This document shows positions 1-8,316 of a stretch of DNA of 64,000 nucleotides, piece by piece (position 1 is the first letter of the stretch; every line of letters begins with the position of its first letter). A program made the position numbers and the translations under genes. The stretch covers positions 9,080-73,079 of the forward strand of contig CAYYOL010000005.1 of the NCBI GenBank assembly GCA_964473245.1. Direction: 5' to 3'. Under the pieces are notes generated by a model. That model worked only from the letters and a program-made list of their open reading frames with translations. It did not search any database and had not been told where the DNA came from. Origin of the DNA: CAYZJV01 sp964473245 (GTDB taxonomy: Bacteria; Spirochaetota; Spirochaetia; Sphaerochaetales; Sphaerochaetaceae).

Positions 1-632
1 TGCTCAACATCTCCTGCGACCTCGCCACTTACGTTCAGACGAGCAGCGTAGTTAGGATTGGCAAGAACGAAGTCTGCTGCGATGATGGAGTCGGAAACTG
101 TTGCATCAACGTTGCCATTCAACAGATCTTCGATAGCAAGACCTATCTCATCGTACGCTTTTACCGTAACACCGGAAATCTTCTCAACAGCGAAATGGCC
201 AGTTGTTCCTATCTGTACACCTACGGTCTTCCCGCTCAGATCACTCTCATTGGCAATGGGAGCACTGTTGTTTCTGACAATGATGGACTGAGTTACTTCC
301 AGAATGGGAGTAGTGAAATCCATGGTTGCCTTTCGCTCTTCGAGAACGGTCACACCGGAGGCAACTGCGTCATAGGCACCATTGTGCAATCCTGCGAAAA
401 TTCCATCCCATGCTACATTACGAACAGTCATGCTCACACCTGAGCGGTCGCTGATAGCTTTGATCAAGTCGATTTCGAAACCGACGATTTCTCCATCCTC
501 ATCGACAAACTCAAGCGGCGGCCAGGTCGCATCCGAACCGAATACATACCCGTCCTGCTCTTTCTGTCCAGCGGTGAAAACGAATGAGACACAAACCAAA
601 AGCAATAATGCTGAAACTACCAATTTTTTCAT
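1..632 (-). CDS. Amino-acid ABC transporter substrate-binding protein (family 3), 3' end outside window
   Basis: This gene runs off the left edge; about 210 N-terminal residues are visible. It begins with a signal peptide (MKKLVVSALLLL, then VFTAGQKE), so the product is exported to the periplasm. It continues with the family-3 binding-protein fold: the FGSDATWPPLEF opening, GFEIDLIKAI, the WDGIFAGL and DFTTPI segments, and GKTVGVQIGTTG. Such proteins deliver polar amino acids to an ABC permease. ARG-box-like palindromes lie on its promoter, so arginine or a related basic amino acid is my inferred ligand. The start is the ATG behind a GGGGG Shine-Dalgarno. Permease and ATPase genes would lie to the left, outside the window. 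Confidence 0.9.
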   Translation of the reverse strand, partial: MKKLVVSALLLLVCVSFVFTAGQKEQDGYVFGSDATWPPLEFVDEDGEIVGFEIDLIKAISDRSGVSMTVRNVAWDGIFAGLHNGAYDAVASGVTVLEERKATMDFTTPILEVTQSIIVRNNSAPIANESDLSGKTVGVQIGTTGHFAVEKISGVTVKAYDEIGLAIEDLLNGNVDATVSDSIIAADFVLANPNYAARLNVSGEVAGDVE

Positions 633-662
633 GGCAACCCCCAATAATTTGTAGATTGTCAG

Positions 663-691
663 AATCTACATAATTATGCATGATATGTCAA
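663..691 (-). promoter_or_regulatory. Promoter of the amino-acid binding protein gene
   Basis: On the minus strand TTGACA (686-691) is followed after exactly 17 bp by TAGATT (663-668), about 30 bp before the ATG at 632. The spacer contains an ARG-box-like palindrome. This is a sequence match to a sigma-70-type promoter and is not experimentally supported. Confidence 0.6.
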
Positions 692-712
692 TGAGTTGTG
701 CATAAATATTCA
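667..712. promoter_or_regulatory. ARG-box-like operators (candidate ArgR sites)
   Basis: Two near-palindromes resemble the ArgR consensus TGAAT-WWWW-ATTCA: TACATAATTATGCA at 667-680, between the -35 and -10, and TGCATAAATATTCA at 699-712, just upstream of the -35. A weaker overlapping copy, TGCATGATATGTCA, is at 677-690. The first is one base different from the perfect palindrome upstream of argG (8282-8295). Their position would let a bound repressor block the promoter. No argR gene is visible in this window. Confidence 0.5.
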
Positions 713-717
713 TGATA

Positions 718-1170
718 TTAGAGAATTGCGGTAAAGAAGACTCCTGTGATCAATCCAACCACCATGCCTCCGATAACTTGAATGAAACTGTGTCCAAGCA
801 TGGTCTTTAGGTTTTCTGGAGTGAATTCACCATCGGCGTGTATCTGAGCAAGCAGGCGACTCCACTCGTTGATCACTTCTGCCTGCTTTCCCGCAGCCCT
901 TCGGATACCCATGGCGTCGTGCATGGTGATAAGACTAAAGGAGAGGGCGATTGCGAACGCCAGACTGGTCAGCCCCTCGGTCATGTAGATACTCGTTGTG
1001 AGTGCTACGACCATTGCCGAATGGCTTGATGGCATTCCTCCGGTACTTATGAACAGACCAGGACGAAATTTTCGTTCTATCGGCCAGAGCAGGAACGGTT
1101 TGAGAAACTGAGCTGAGAACGCCCCTGCCAATGCAGCAATGAGGGCCCTGTTGGAAAGAAGAATCTCCAT
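718..1170 (-). CDS. Divergent PAP2 family membrane protein (YuiD-like)
   Basis: A 150-residue membrane protein of the divergent PAP2/DUF212 family, related in fold to lipid-phosphate phosphatases. It shows the family hallmarks STGGMPSSHSAMVVAL (about residues 42-57) and HDAMGIRRAAGKQAEVINE, and ends in hydrophobic segments. The serine-histidine motif corresponds to the phosphatase core of PAP2 enzymes, but the biochemical role of this subgroup is not established. It is transcribed divergently from the MFS gene. No Shine-Dalgarno precedes the ATG, and a TAGACT -10 lies only 6 bp upstream, so the transcript may be leaderless. Confidence 0.85.
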   Translation of the reverse strand: MEILLSNRALIAALAGAFSAQFLKPFLLWPIERKFRPGLFISTGGMPSSHSAMVVALTTSIYMTEGLTSLAFAIALSFSLITMHDAMGIRRAAGKQAEVINEWSRLLAQIHADGEFTPENLKTMLGHSFIQVIGGMVVGLITGVFFTAIL

Positions 1171-1176
1171 ATTCTC

Positions 1177-1206
1177 AGTCTACTCTAAATCGACCGAGTT
1201 CGACAA
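1177..1206 (-). promoter_or_regulatory. Candidate promoter of the PAP2-like gene, leaderless geometry
   Basis: TTGTCG (1201-1206), 18 bp, then TAGACT (1177-1182) on the minus strand. Only 6 bp separate the -10 from the ATG at 1170, which would place the transcription start on the start codon. Confidence 0.4.
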
Positions 1207-1219
1207 TATCATGAAGGAC

Positions 1220-1249
1220 TTGCTTTTCACCTCGAATCACCTGTACAAA
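1220..1249 (+). promoter_or_regulatory. Candidate promoter of the MFS gene
   Basis: TTGCTT (1220-1225), 18 bp, then TACAAA (1244-1249). The first ATG (1249) overlaps the -10; the second ATG, at 1258, is 8 bp downstream, which fits a leaderless or nearly leaderless mRNA starting translation at MNLEKS. Confidence 0.35.
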
Positions 1250-1257
1250 TGAGCTAT

Positions 1258-2436
1258 ATGAATCTCGAAAAATCTACTGCAATACAATCACGTGTAATCG
1301 ATATCTCTTCGTTCTGGGCTCAGTTTGCCATATCGATGGTCAATCTTGCGCTCGTGTATCATATGAGAATACGCTTTGGGCTATCGGCCCAGCTCGTAGG
1401 GCTATCTGCAGCTGTCTACACTTCGACATACTTTCTTTGCTGTATTCTGCTTGGCTCGGTTGCATCGAGACTCAGGCCACGTCACAGTGTCATGCTCTCG
1501 ATGGGTGTGATGGCTCTAGCACAAGTTGTTGTGATCGTGACGAACTCTGTCTTGGTCGCATTCATGGCACTAGTTCTCTATGGCATTGGAATGTCGTTTC
1601 TCTGGCCTCAGATCGAGGGATGGCTTGCTCGTGGAAAAGAGGGGCGCGATTTGAACAAGGCGACAAGTTCATTCAATGTTGCCTGGAGTCTCGGTGCAGC
1701 GCTCTCTCCTCTGTTGACAGGCATATTGCTCGAACAGGCAACAGTGGCTCCATTGCTAGCTGGTATAGCCTTGTTCATCTCGGTTTATCTCATAATCGCA
1801 ATTGCAACGAGACTCGTTCCCGCTATCCGGGCGGTAGAATCGGAGCATGTGACTGTGCAGCAGTCACAGGTGAAAGATGCGAGCACTCCCCTCAGGTTTC
1901 TCTCCTGGGCAGGGGTGTTGACCGTATATGCCTCTCTTGCAGTTACCTTGACGATTTTTCCCATGCACGCAATGGACAATCTCCCGTTTTCAGAGACCGT
2001 GGTTGGAATTCTCCTTCTTATCCGTGGTGTATCTACCGTGATAATGTTCATTGTGATGGGGAAGTCGAGTAGCTGGCATTTCAACCGATCCCTGGTGATC
2101 ATCACACAATTTATGGTCGCCGCAGTCTGTCTGTTCGGAACTATGGTCGACTCCTTTGCGGGATTGGCACTGTTCTTTCTACTCTTCGGTATTCTGTTTG
2201 CCATGGCATACTCCTATAGTATCTTCCATGGAGCATCGGGTAGTGTGAACCGGTCGTCTCGCATGCTCATACATGAAGTGTTGCTCACCATCGGTACCGT
2301 GATAGGGTCGATTGTCGGTGGGACCCTCTACCAGTATATCGACTACTCCATGGTTCTCTACGCATGTGCCGTATTGGTCTCGGTACCGGCGCTCTTTTCG
2401 CTGGTAAGGAGTTTTGCCAGAAAAGCCATTCACTAA
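1258..2436 (+). CDS. Major facilitator superfamily transporter
   Basis: A polytopic protein of about 392 residues with the 12-helix pattern of major facilitator superfamily proteins: a first half with a motif-A-like loop (GSVASRLRPRHSVML), a polar central loop rich in charged residues near residue 200, and a second hydrophobic half. The substrate cannot be read from sequence. The longest frame starts at 1249, but that ATG lies inside the best -10 element, so I chose the in-frame ATG three codons later. There is no Shine-Dalgarno for either. Aconitase follows 64 bp downstream on the same strand, with its own ribosome binding site. Confidence 0.8.
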   Translation: MNLEKSTAIQSRVIDISSFWAQFAISMVNLALVYHMRIRFGLSAQLVGLSAAVYTSTYFLCCILLGSVASRLRPRHSVMLSMGVMALAQVVVIVTNSVLVAFMALVLYGIGMSFLWPQIEGWLARGKEGRDLNKATSSFNVAWSLGAALSPLLTGILLEQATVAPLLAGIALFISVYLIIAIATRLVPAIRAVESEHVTVQQSQVKDASTPLRFLSWAGVLTVYASLAVTLTIFPMHAMDNLPFSETVVGILLLIRGVSTVIMFIVMGKSSSWHFNRSLVIITQFMVAAVCLFGTMVDSFAGLALFFLLFGILFAMAYSYSIFHGASGSVNRSSRMLIHEVLLTIGTVIGSIVGGTLYQYIDYSMVLYACAVLVSVPALFSLVRSFARKAIH

Positions 2437-2500
2437 CAACACAATTTTGTACTACCATAGACCATCATGGGCCCCAAGCCCGAGATAAGAGGAGACATTC

Positions 2501-4450
2501 ATGGGCGAATCATTGACGTACAAGATATTGCGAGAACATCTGGTTGACGGAGAGCTGAAGGCAGGCAAGGGGATCGCAATCCGAATTGACCAGACACTCA
2601 CGCAGGATGCCACAGGAACGATGGCATATCTGCAATTCGAATCGATGGGACTCGATTCCGTGCAAAACGAGTTGGCAGTGAGTTATGTCGATCATAATAC
2701 TATCCAAGTAGGGTTTGAAAACGCCGATGACCACCGGTATCTCCAGTCTGTGGCAGCACGGTACAACGTGGTGTTCTCTCGACCGGGAAATGGGATATGT
2801 CATCAGGTCCACCTAGAGCGGTTCGGCATACCGGGAAAGACGTTGCTCGGTTCGGATAGCCACACTCCCACAGGAGGTGGATTGGGGATGATAGCCATAG
2901 GAGCCGGAGGGCTCGATATCGCAGTAGCGATGGCAGGGGGCGCATTCCACCTCGTAGCCCCAAAAGTGATCGAAGTTCGGCTGACAGGCGAACTCAGACC
3001 ATGGGTCTCTGCAAAGGATGTAATCCTTACTGTTCTCGAACGGTATGGGGTGAAAGGAAATGTGAACTGTGTATTCGAATATACCGGTCCAGGTGTCGAG
3101 TCTCTGACTGTTCCTGAACGAGCTACGATTTGTAACATGGGCGCAGAGTGCGGAGTTACCACTTCGTTGTTCCCTTCAGATAAAACTACACAACAATTCC
3201 TTACCGCTCAAAACAGGGGAGGGGACTACAGAAGCATCGCTGCCGATCCAGACGCCACATACGACGAGCTGTTCGAGTTGGATCTCTCGACCGTGGTTCC
3301 AAAGACTGCAGCTCCTCACTCACCAGGTAATGTCGTCGATGTACAACAGCTTGATGGGTTACAGGTGGACCAGGTCTTGATAGGCTCCTGTACCAACAGC
3401 TCATACGCTGAATTGAGACGGGTTGCCCAGATTCTCGATGGTCAGATTATCGCCCCATCTGTGAGTTTCGGTGTCGCTCCCGGATCCAGGGAGGTTATGC
3501 TTATGCTTTCAGAGGATGGATCACTTGCAAAACTTATCGCAGCTGGTGCACGAATTTTAGAGAGTGCATGTGGATTCTGTATTGGAAACCACATGAGTCC
3601 GGGATCGGATGCGGTCTCTCTGAGAACCAATAACCGAAATTTCGAAGGAAGAAGTGGTACGAAGAGTGCTCAGGTCTATCTTGTCAGTCCAGAGACAGCT
3701 GCACTCAGCGCAATCAAGGGTGAATTCATCAATCCATTGTCGGACCATGGCATTCCCTATCCGGTTGAAAAACCGATCACATCTTTCATAGTGGACGATT
3801 CCTTGCTCATATTCCCCCCTGAGAATCGATCGGAGGTGATCATAGAGCGTGGACCGAATATCGGTGATCCTCCGAAGAGTAGTCCTCTGCTCGACTCCAT
3901 TCAGGGTGTATGTACCTTGAAGGCAGGGGACAAGATCACTACCGATCATATTATGCCTGCAGGAGCGAGACTCAAATATCGGTCAAATATTCCCGCATAT
4001 GCCCACTACACGTTCGAAGGGGTCGATGAGACGTTCCATGACCGAGCAATGGCTAACAAGCAGAATTCTGTTGCGAATATCGTGGTCGCTGGAGTTTCGT
4101 ATGGGCAGGGTTCAAGTAGAGAGCACGCAGCAATATGTCCCATGTATCTCGGGGTGAAGGCTGTTCTCGCAAAGTCATTTGAACGCATTCATCAGGCGAA
4201 TCTCTGTAATTTCGGCATTCTTCCTCTTGAGTTCGTAACAGAGTCCGACTACGAGCGGATAGAACAGGGAGATGAGCTCGAGATTGTCCATGTGGGATCG
4301 GCTTTAGAGGAGATGGTGGCTTCCGGAACGCCGATTGTTGTTCACAACAGAACACAGTCCTGTGATATCCCGACCACGGCTAGGATCACTACGAGACAGC
4401 TTGCTATGCTCAAGGCCGGTGGTCTGCTCAATTATACAAAACAGTCATAG
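2501..4450 (+). CDS. Aconitate hydratase
   Basis: A 649-residue aconitase that interconverts citrate and isocitrate in the cytoplasm through a [4Fe-4S] cluster. Cluster ligands are visible as Cys in GSCTNS (about residue 290) and the two Cys of CGFCIGNHMSPG. The substrate-binding loop GSDSHTPTGGGLG and the C-terminal swivel domain with GDKITTDHIMPAG and GVSYGQGSSREHA are present. The length fits the shorter monomeric bacterial aconitases rather than the 850-900-residue AcnA/AcnB types. It starts behind a strong AGAGGAG site and ends directly at the first assembly gap, converging on citrate synthase, the preceding step of the pathway. Confidence 0.93.
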   Translation: MGESLTYKILREHLVDGELKAGKGIAIRIDQTLTQDATGTMAYLQFESMGLDSVQNELAVSYVDHNTIQVGFENADDHRYLQSVAARYNVVFSRPGNGICHQVHLERFGIPGKTLLGSDSHTPTGGGLGMIAIGAGGLDIAVAMAGGAFHLVAPKVIEVRLTGELRPWVSAKDVILTVLERYGVKGNVNCVFEYTGPGVESLTVPERATICNMGAECGVTTSLFPSDKTTQQFLTAQNRGGDYRSIAADPDATYDELFELDLSTVVPKTAAPHSPGNVVDVQQLDGLQVDQVLIGSCTNSSYAELRRVAQILDGQIIAPSVSFGVAPGSREVMLMLSEDGSLAKLIAAGARILESACGFCIGNHMSPGSDAVSLRTNNRNFEGRSGTKSAQVYLVSPETAALSAIKGEFINPLSDHGIPYPVEKPITSFIVDDSLLIFPPENRSEVIIERGPNIGDPPKSSPLLDSIQGVCTLKAGDKITTDHIMPAGARLKYRSNIPAYAHYTFEGVDETFHDRAMANKQNSVANIVVAGVSYGQGSSREHAAICPMYLGVKAVLAKSFERIHQANLCNFGILPLEFVTESDYERIEQGDELEIVHVGSALEEMVASGTPIVVHNRTQSCDIPTTARITTRQLAMLKAGGLLNYTKQS

Positions 4451-4550
4451 NNNNNNNNNNNNNNNNNNNNNNNNNNNNNNNNNNNNNNNNNNNNNNNNNN
4501 NNNNNNNNNNNNNNNNNNNNNNNNNNNNNNNNNNNNNNNNNNNNNNNNNN
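4451..4550. other. Assembly gap (100 N)
   Basis: Exactly 100 unknown bases. The citrate synthase frame entering from the right lacks about 85 C-terminal residues relative to known citrate synthases (roughly 255 bp), so the true gap is probably larger than 100 bp. Confidence 0.95.
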
Positions 4551-5582
4551 CTCAAGCAGTGGATCGGGTGTTCCACTCTCGGCCATGACCTCCTGACAGA
4601 GTCTCTTCGCGATTTTGGCTCTCGGATCATATGTCTTGTATACCCGGTGTCCGAACCCCATGAGAAGGAATGGGTCGTTTTTATCCTTGTTCTTCACCTT
4701 ATCGACAATGTCGTGTGCAGTCCATCCATTCGCATGTGCGTTCTCAAGCATCTCGATAACTGCCTGGTTCGCTCCACCATGCTTGAATCCCCAGAGAGCA
4801 CAGATTCCAGCTGAAACCGATGCATACAGGTTGGCTTCACTGCTTGCAATAAGTCGTACTGCAGTAGTGGAGCAGTTCTGCTCATGGTCAGCATGGAGGA
4901 TCAACAACTGATTCAATGCTTTTACATGCAATGGATTGATCTGATACTCTATCACAGGCGATTTGAACATCATGTTGAGGAAATTTTCACAATAACTATA
5001 TTTATAGGAGGGATTGAAGAACTCCTCTCCCTTCATATGTCTATAGGTGAATGCTGTAATAGTTCTGATCTTAGAGACCAGTCTCGTTACTGCGAAGTCA
5101 ACCTGAAGTTCAGGATCGATATCATCCATCTCTGGATAGAATGCCGATAACGAGACGCTCATCGCGGCAAGAACAGACATCGGATGCGCATCGAAAGGGT
5201 AGCCACGGAAGAAGTTCTGCATATCGTAATGGAGCAAGGACTCTTTGTTGAGTAGTTCTGCGTACCGTTTTCTCTCCTCGGCATTGGGAAGTTCTCCTTT
5301 GATGAGTAGGTAGGCTACTTCAACGAAGTCGCAGTTCTCGACAAGATCCTCTATATCATAGCCTCGATACCGGAGAATCCCTTGTTCACCGTTCACATAA
5401 CAGATCGAACTGGTGCAGCTTCCCGTATTCACGAAACCCGGATCGTAGGTAATGTAGCCGGTCTCCTTTCTCAACGAGTGAATATCGATTGACTTCGCAC
5501 CCATGTTATCTGTGATAACCGGAATCTGGACAGGATCCTTTTCCGGAAGTATCAACGTTGCAAACTCCTTATTGATCTCCAT
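4551..5582 (-). CDS. gltA: Citrate synthase, 3' end lost in gap
   Basis: Condenses acetyl-CoA with oxaloacetate. About 344 residues are visible of a family that is usually about 425-430 long. Recognisable are the substrate-binding segment LHADHEQNCSTTAVR, the catalytic His in ALWGFKHGGANQAV, and GFGHRVYKTYDPRA. The final helix carrying the catalytic Asp is in the gap, so activity cannot be judged. The N-terminal GSCTSSICYVNGEQGILRYRGY stretch is typical of the type II bacterial enzyme. It starts at an ATG behind AAGGAGG, downstream of a hydroxyacid dehydrogenase on the same strand, and faces aconitase. Confidence 0.93.
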
Positions 5583-5612
5583 AGCGCCTCCTTGCGTTAT
5601 ATACTTTGCCCC

Positions 5613-6512
5613 TTAGGGCGACGCACCGTTCAGTCTTTCCAAGGCAAGAACAAGAGCTTGTGTCCCAAGTTTTCCATTTCCTGCACCTTGAAGTGCGATA
5701 TACAGTTGTTTCACCAAAGCTAGGCCTGGTAAAGAAAGCCCCATTTGTTCGGCCTCCTCAAGTGCTATACCCATATCCTTGATAAAGTGATCGATCATGA
5801 AACCGGGTGTGAAATCTTCTTTTAGCACACGGGGAGCCAAGTTGTCCAGAGTCCAGCAGCCGGCAGCTCCCTTACTTATCGTCTGTACGAGCTTCTCTCC
5901 ATCGAGGCCGGCTCTGTGACCATAGACTAAAGATTCACAGACACCGATCATGGTACCGGCAATTACGATCTGATTGCACATCTTTGTGTGCTGCCCAGAA
6001 CCTGGTCCACCCTGGAGAGCAAAGGATTTCCCCATACGCTCAAAGAACGGTTCTATACGTGCATATGCCTGTTCAGATCCTCCTACCATTATGGACAGTG
6101 CACCGTTTCGAGCGCCTACATCTCCTCCAGATACCGGTGCATCGAGGCTCTCACATCCGATGTTCTCGCATGCCTGCGCGATACGAAGAGCCAATGATGG
6201 CTTCGTGGTAGTCATATCTACGAATAGTGTATTCGGTCTGGCATTGTCCAACAGGCCTGATTCGCCGAAGTAGACCTCTTCAACATCAGCAGGGTGTCCC
6301 ACTATGGTGAATATGATATCTGCTTCTTCAGCAATCAGTGCCGGGCTGTCGACTGCCTCGGCTCCTTCGGAAACGAGCGGTTCTGTTTTACTTTTGGTTC
6401 TATTGTAAACAAGAGTTCGTTCTGCCAGTGGCATGATATGGTGGCACATCCAACGTCCCATGACTCCTGTCCCAATCCAACCTACAGTTGGCTTCTGTCC
6501 AGCAATACTCAT
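5613..6512 (-). CDS. Beta-hydroxyacid dehydrogenase (3-hydroxyisobutyrate / tartronate semialdehyde reductase type)
   Basis: A 299-residue NAD(P)-dependent oxidoreductase. It has the Rossmann motif VGWIGTGVMGRWM (about residues 10-22), the family signature DAPVSGGDVGARNGALSIMVGG, and the catalytic Lys in GQHTKMCNQIV. These enzymes reduce or oxidise small beta-hydroxyacids; the exact substrate (hydroxyisobutyrate, glycerate/tartronate semialdehyde, succinate semialdehyde) cannot be assigned. It precedes citrate synthase with a 30 bp gap and may be co-transcribed with it. A clear AGGAGG precedes its ATG. Confidence 0.85.
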   Translation of the reverse strand: MSIAGQKPTVGWIGTGVMGRWMCHHIMPLAERTLVYNRTKSKTEPLVSEGAEAVDSPALIAEEADIIFTIVGHPADVEEVYFGESGLLDNARPNTLFVDMTTTKPSLALRIAQACENIGCESLDAPVSGGDVGARNGALSIMVGGSEQAYARIEPFFERMGKSFALQGGPGSGQHTKMCNQIVIAGTMIGVCESLVYGHRAGLDGEKLVQTISKGAAGCWTLDNLAPRVLKEDFTPGFMIDHFIKDMGIALEEAEQMGLSLPGLALVKQLYIALQGAGNGKLGTQALVLALERLNGASP

Positions 6513-6585
6513 GAAATCCTCCTGATTCTTTGGCGGTACTCAATGGTAAACCAAACTAGGATAAAAGAAAACTCTAAAACGAATA

Positions 6586-6614
6586 TTGCCTTGTGACCTA
6601 CACTATGGTACGTT
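6586..6614 (+). promoter_or_regulatory. Candidate promoter of the ArsR-family gene
   Basis: TTGCCT (6586-6591), 17 bp, then TACGTT (6609-6614), 17 bp before the ATG at 6632. I see no palindrome here like the one upstream of the Zn/Cd ATPase. Confidence 0.4.
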
Positions 6615-6631
6615 TCTGTCAGGTGAAAAGC

Positions 6632-6946
6632 ATGAACGATACGGTCAGGACCATTCCGCTCGATGAAGAGATCTCAGATATTGCCGACTTTTTCAAGGTT
6701 TTCGGAGATTCTACACGGTTGAAGATCCTGTTCCTTCTTGAGCGAGGTGAACTGCCGGTGCACGCCATCGCTGAGACGCTCGGCATGCAACAGTCCACCA
6801 TCAGTCAACAATTGAAACTACTTCGGGCGTCACGTCTCGTGAGACACAGGAAGGAGGGTAGGCATATCCACTATCGTCTCAACGACGATCATATCGCCCG
6901 AATACTCTCACTGGGTGTCGAACACTATGAAGAGACACTTGGGTAG
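6632..6946 (+). CDS. ArsR/SmtB-family transcriptional repressor, candidate alpha5 zinc sensor
   Basis: A 104-residue winged-helix regulator. The DNA-binding part is clear: FKVFGDSTRLKILFLLERGELPVHAIAETLGMQQSTISQQLKLLRASRLV, then the wing RHRKEGRHIHYRL. The C-terminal helix reads DDHIARILSLGVEHYEE, which fits the D-X-H-X10-H-X2-E zinc-binding arrangement of SmtB, CzrA and ZiaR. No Cys ligands of the ArsR or CadC type are present. I infer that it senses zinc and represses an efflux system; the best target here is the P-type ATPase at 50343-52451. The start is the ATG behind AGGTG; the longer upstream frame has no ribosome binding site. Confidence 0.85.
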   Translation: MNDTVRTIPLDEEISDIADFFKVFGDSTRLKILFLLERGELPVHAIAETLGMQQSTISQQLKLLRASRLVRHRKEGRHIHYRLNDDHIARILSLGVEHYEETLG

Positions 6947-6951
6947 TCTCT

Positions 6952-8196
6952 CTAGCTCTTTTTGTCCAGTTCCTTCGCTTTGAGCCAGTAGTGGTGAGCC
7001 TGTAGCCGAATGCCATTGATATTGATGAACCCTTTGCAGTCGACTGGTTGGTATCCACCTGACACTTCCATGCTTCCGAGCGCTTCGTTGTAGAGTGAGT
7101 AGGGGCTGTTGACTCCAGCTCCGATAAGATTACCTTTGTAGATGACGATCTTCGCTGTTCCGGTGATGAGTTCCTGACTCTTATCGAATGCAGCCGAAAG
7201 GAAATCGAATTCTGGACTGAACCAGTACCCGTTGTAGATCAGTTCTGCATACTTCGGCATAAGCATGTCTCTGAGGTGCATGACCTCTTTGTCCATACAG
7301 ATCCCCTCAAGGTCTCGATGCGCGAACCAGAGAATAGTACCCCCTGGGGTCTCGTACACACCACGGCTCTTAATCCCGACGTATCTGTTCTCGACCATAT
7401 CCACTCGACCGACAGCATTGTCGTGTCCAATTTTATTCAGATAGAGAAACAACTCAAGTGGATCTGTTATCGTGGTTCCATCGTTTTCATTGGTCACACG
7501 TTTAGGAATACCATCTTCAAAATCGATTGCGAGTACCGTTTCGGTATCTGGTGCATCTTTGGGGGATACTGTGTGAGAAAAGACTTCATCGGGGCAGCGG
7601 AGTGCAGGATCTTCGAGAATTCCTGCTTCATGGCTTATATGGAGAATATTCTCATCTTCACTGTACGGCTTTTTGGTAGAGGCCTTTACAGAGATTCCGT
7701 ACTTTTCCGCATAGGCGATCATATGGGATCTGCCTTCAAATTCTGCCAGCCATTCAGGGTCTTTCCAAGGAGCGATGATTTTGACTTCGGGCATGAGAGC
7801 GTAGTAGGCTAACTCAAACCTGACCTGGTCATTTCCTTTACCAGTAGCACCATGAGCTACATAGAGGGTTTCCTCTTTCTTTGCAATCTCAATATGACGT
7901 TTGGCGATGATCGGTCTCGCGATGGAAGTACCAAGAAGATATTTTCCTTCATACATGGCGTTTGCTTTCAATGCACGGAAAATATAATCGGTGACCAGCT
8001 CTTCTCGTAGATCCTCGACATAGACTTTCGATGCCCCTGTTGCATAGGCTTTCTTCTCAATAGCGGAGAAGTCTTCGTCCTGTCCTACGTTGGCAACATA
8101 GGCAATCACTTCGAAGCCTCTATTTGCCAACCACTTGAGAATGACCGATGTATCAAGGCCACCGCTGTATGCCAGAATAACTTTGTCTTTTGCCAT
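6952..8196 (-). CDS. argG: Argininosuccinate synthase
   Basis: Joins citrulline and aspartate with ATP in arginine biosynthesis. The 414-residue product carries the PP-loop YSGGLDTS near its start, the GATGKGNDQVRFELAY segment, and the C-terminal SPYSLYNEALGSMEVSGGY region, and matches the family in length. The start is ATGGCAAAA (MAKDKVILAYSGG) behind a good GAGGTGA site; a longer frame starting at 8223 has no site and would cross a candidate operator. ARG-box-like palindromes flank the promoter. It is downstream of a YbaY-like lipoprotein gene on the same strand. No argH is seen nearby. Confidence 0.96.
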   Translation of the reverse strand: MAKDKVILAYSGGLDTSVILKWLANRGFEVIAYVANVGQDEDFSAIEKKAYATGASKVYVEDLREELVTDYIFRALKANAMYEGKYLLGTSIARPIIAKRHIEIAKKEETLYVAHGATGKGNDQVRFELAYYALMPEVKIIAPWKDPEWLAEFEGRSHMIAYAEKYGISVKASTKKPYSEDENILHISHEAGILEDPALRCPDEVFSHTVSPKDAPDTETVLAIDFEDGIPKRVTNENDGTTITDPLELFLYLNKIGHDNAVGRVDMVENRYVGIKSRGVYETPGGTILWFAHRDLEGICMDKEVMHLRDMLMPKYAELIYNGYWFSPEFDFLSAAFDKSQELITGTAKIVIYKGNLIGAGVNSPYSLYNEALGSMEVSGGYQPVDCKGFININGIRLQAHHYWLKAKELDKKS

Positions 8197-8218
8197 TGTA
8201 TCACCTCGTTTGCATATA

Positions 8219-8232
8219 CGCATAATATTTCA
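8219..8232. promoter_or_regulatory. ARG-box-like site at the argG transcript start
   Basis: CGCATAATATTTCA resembles the ArgR consensus with three differences. It lies just downstream of the predicted argG -10, where a bound repressor would block initiation. Confidence 0.4.
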
Positions 8233-8244
8233 TAAGTTACTGGG

Positions 8245-8273
8245 AATATTGCATAAAGATAAAAAGAAATCAA
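8245..8273 (-). promoter_or_regulatory. Candidate argG promoter
   Basis: TTGATT (8268-8273), 17 bp, then AATATT (8245-8250) on the minus strand, about 48 bp before the argG ATG. It is flanked by ARG-box-like palindromes at 8282-8295 and 8219-8232, and the -10 overlaps a half-site (TGCAATATTCCCA, 8241-8253). Confidence 0.4.
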
Positions 8274-8281
8274 GAGTATTA

Positions 8282-8295
8282 TGCATAATTATGCA
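8282..8295. promoter_or_regulatory. Perfect ARG-box-like palindrome upstream of argG
   Basis: TGCATAATTATGCA is a perfect 14-bp palindrome matching TGAAT-WWWW-ATTCA except at the symmetric third position. It lies between the stop of the YbaY-like gene and the argG promoter and nearly repeats the site at 667-680. Confidence 0.55.
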
Positions 8296-8316
8296 AAAAT
8301 GGTGGAGAGGTTTTCG

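Noticed and set aside
1437..2072. 211-codon open frame inside the MFS transporter gene
   Set aside because: It overlaps a convincing membrane-protein frame on the same strand and gives a Cys/Ser-rich product without recognisable features.
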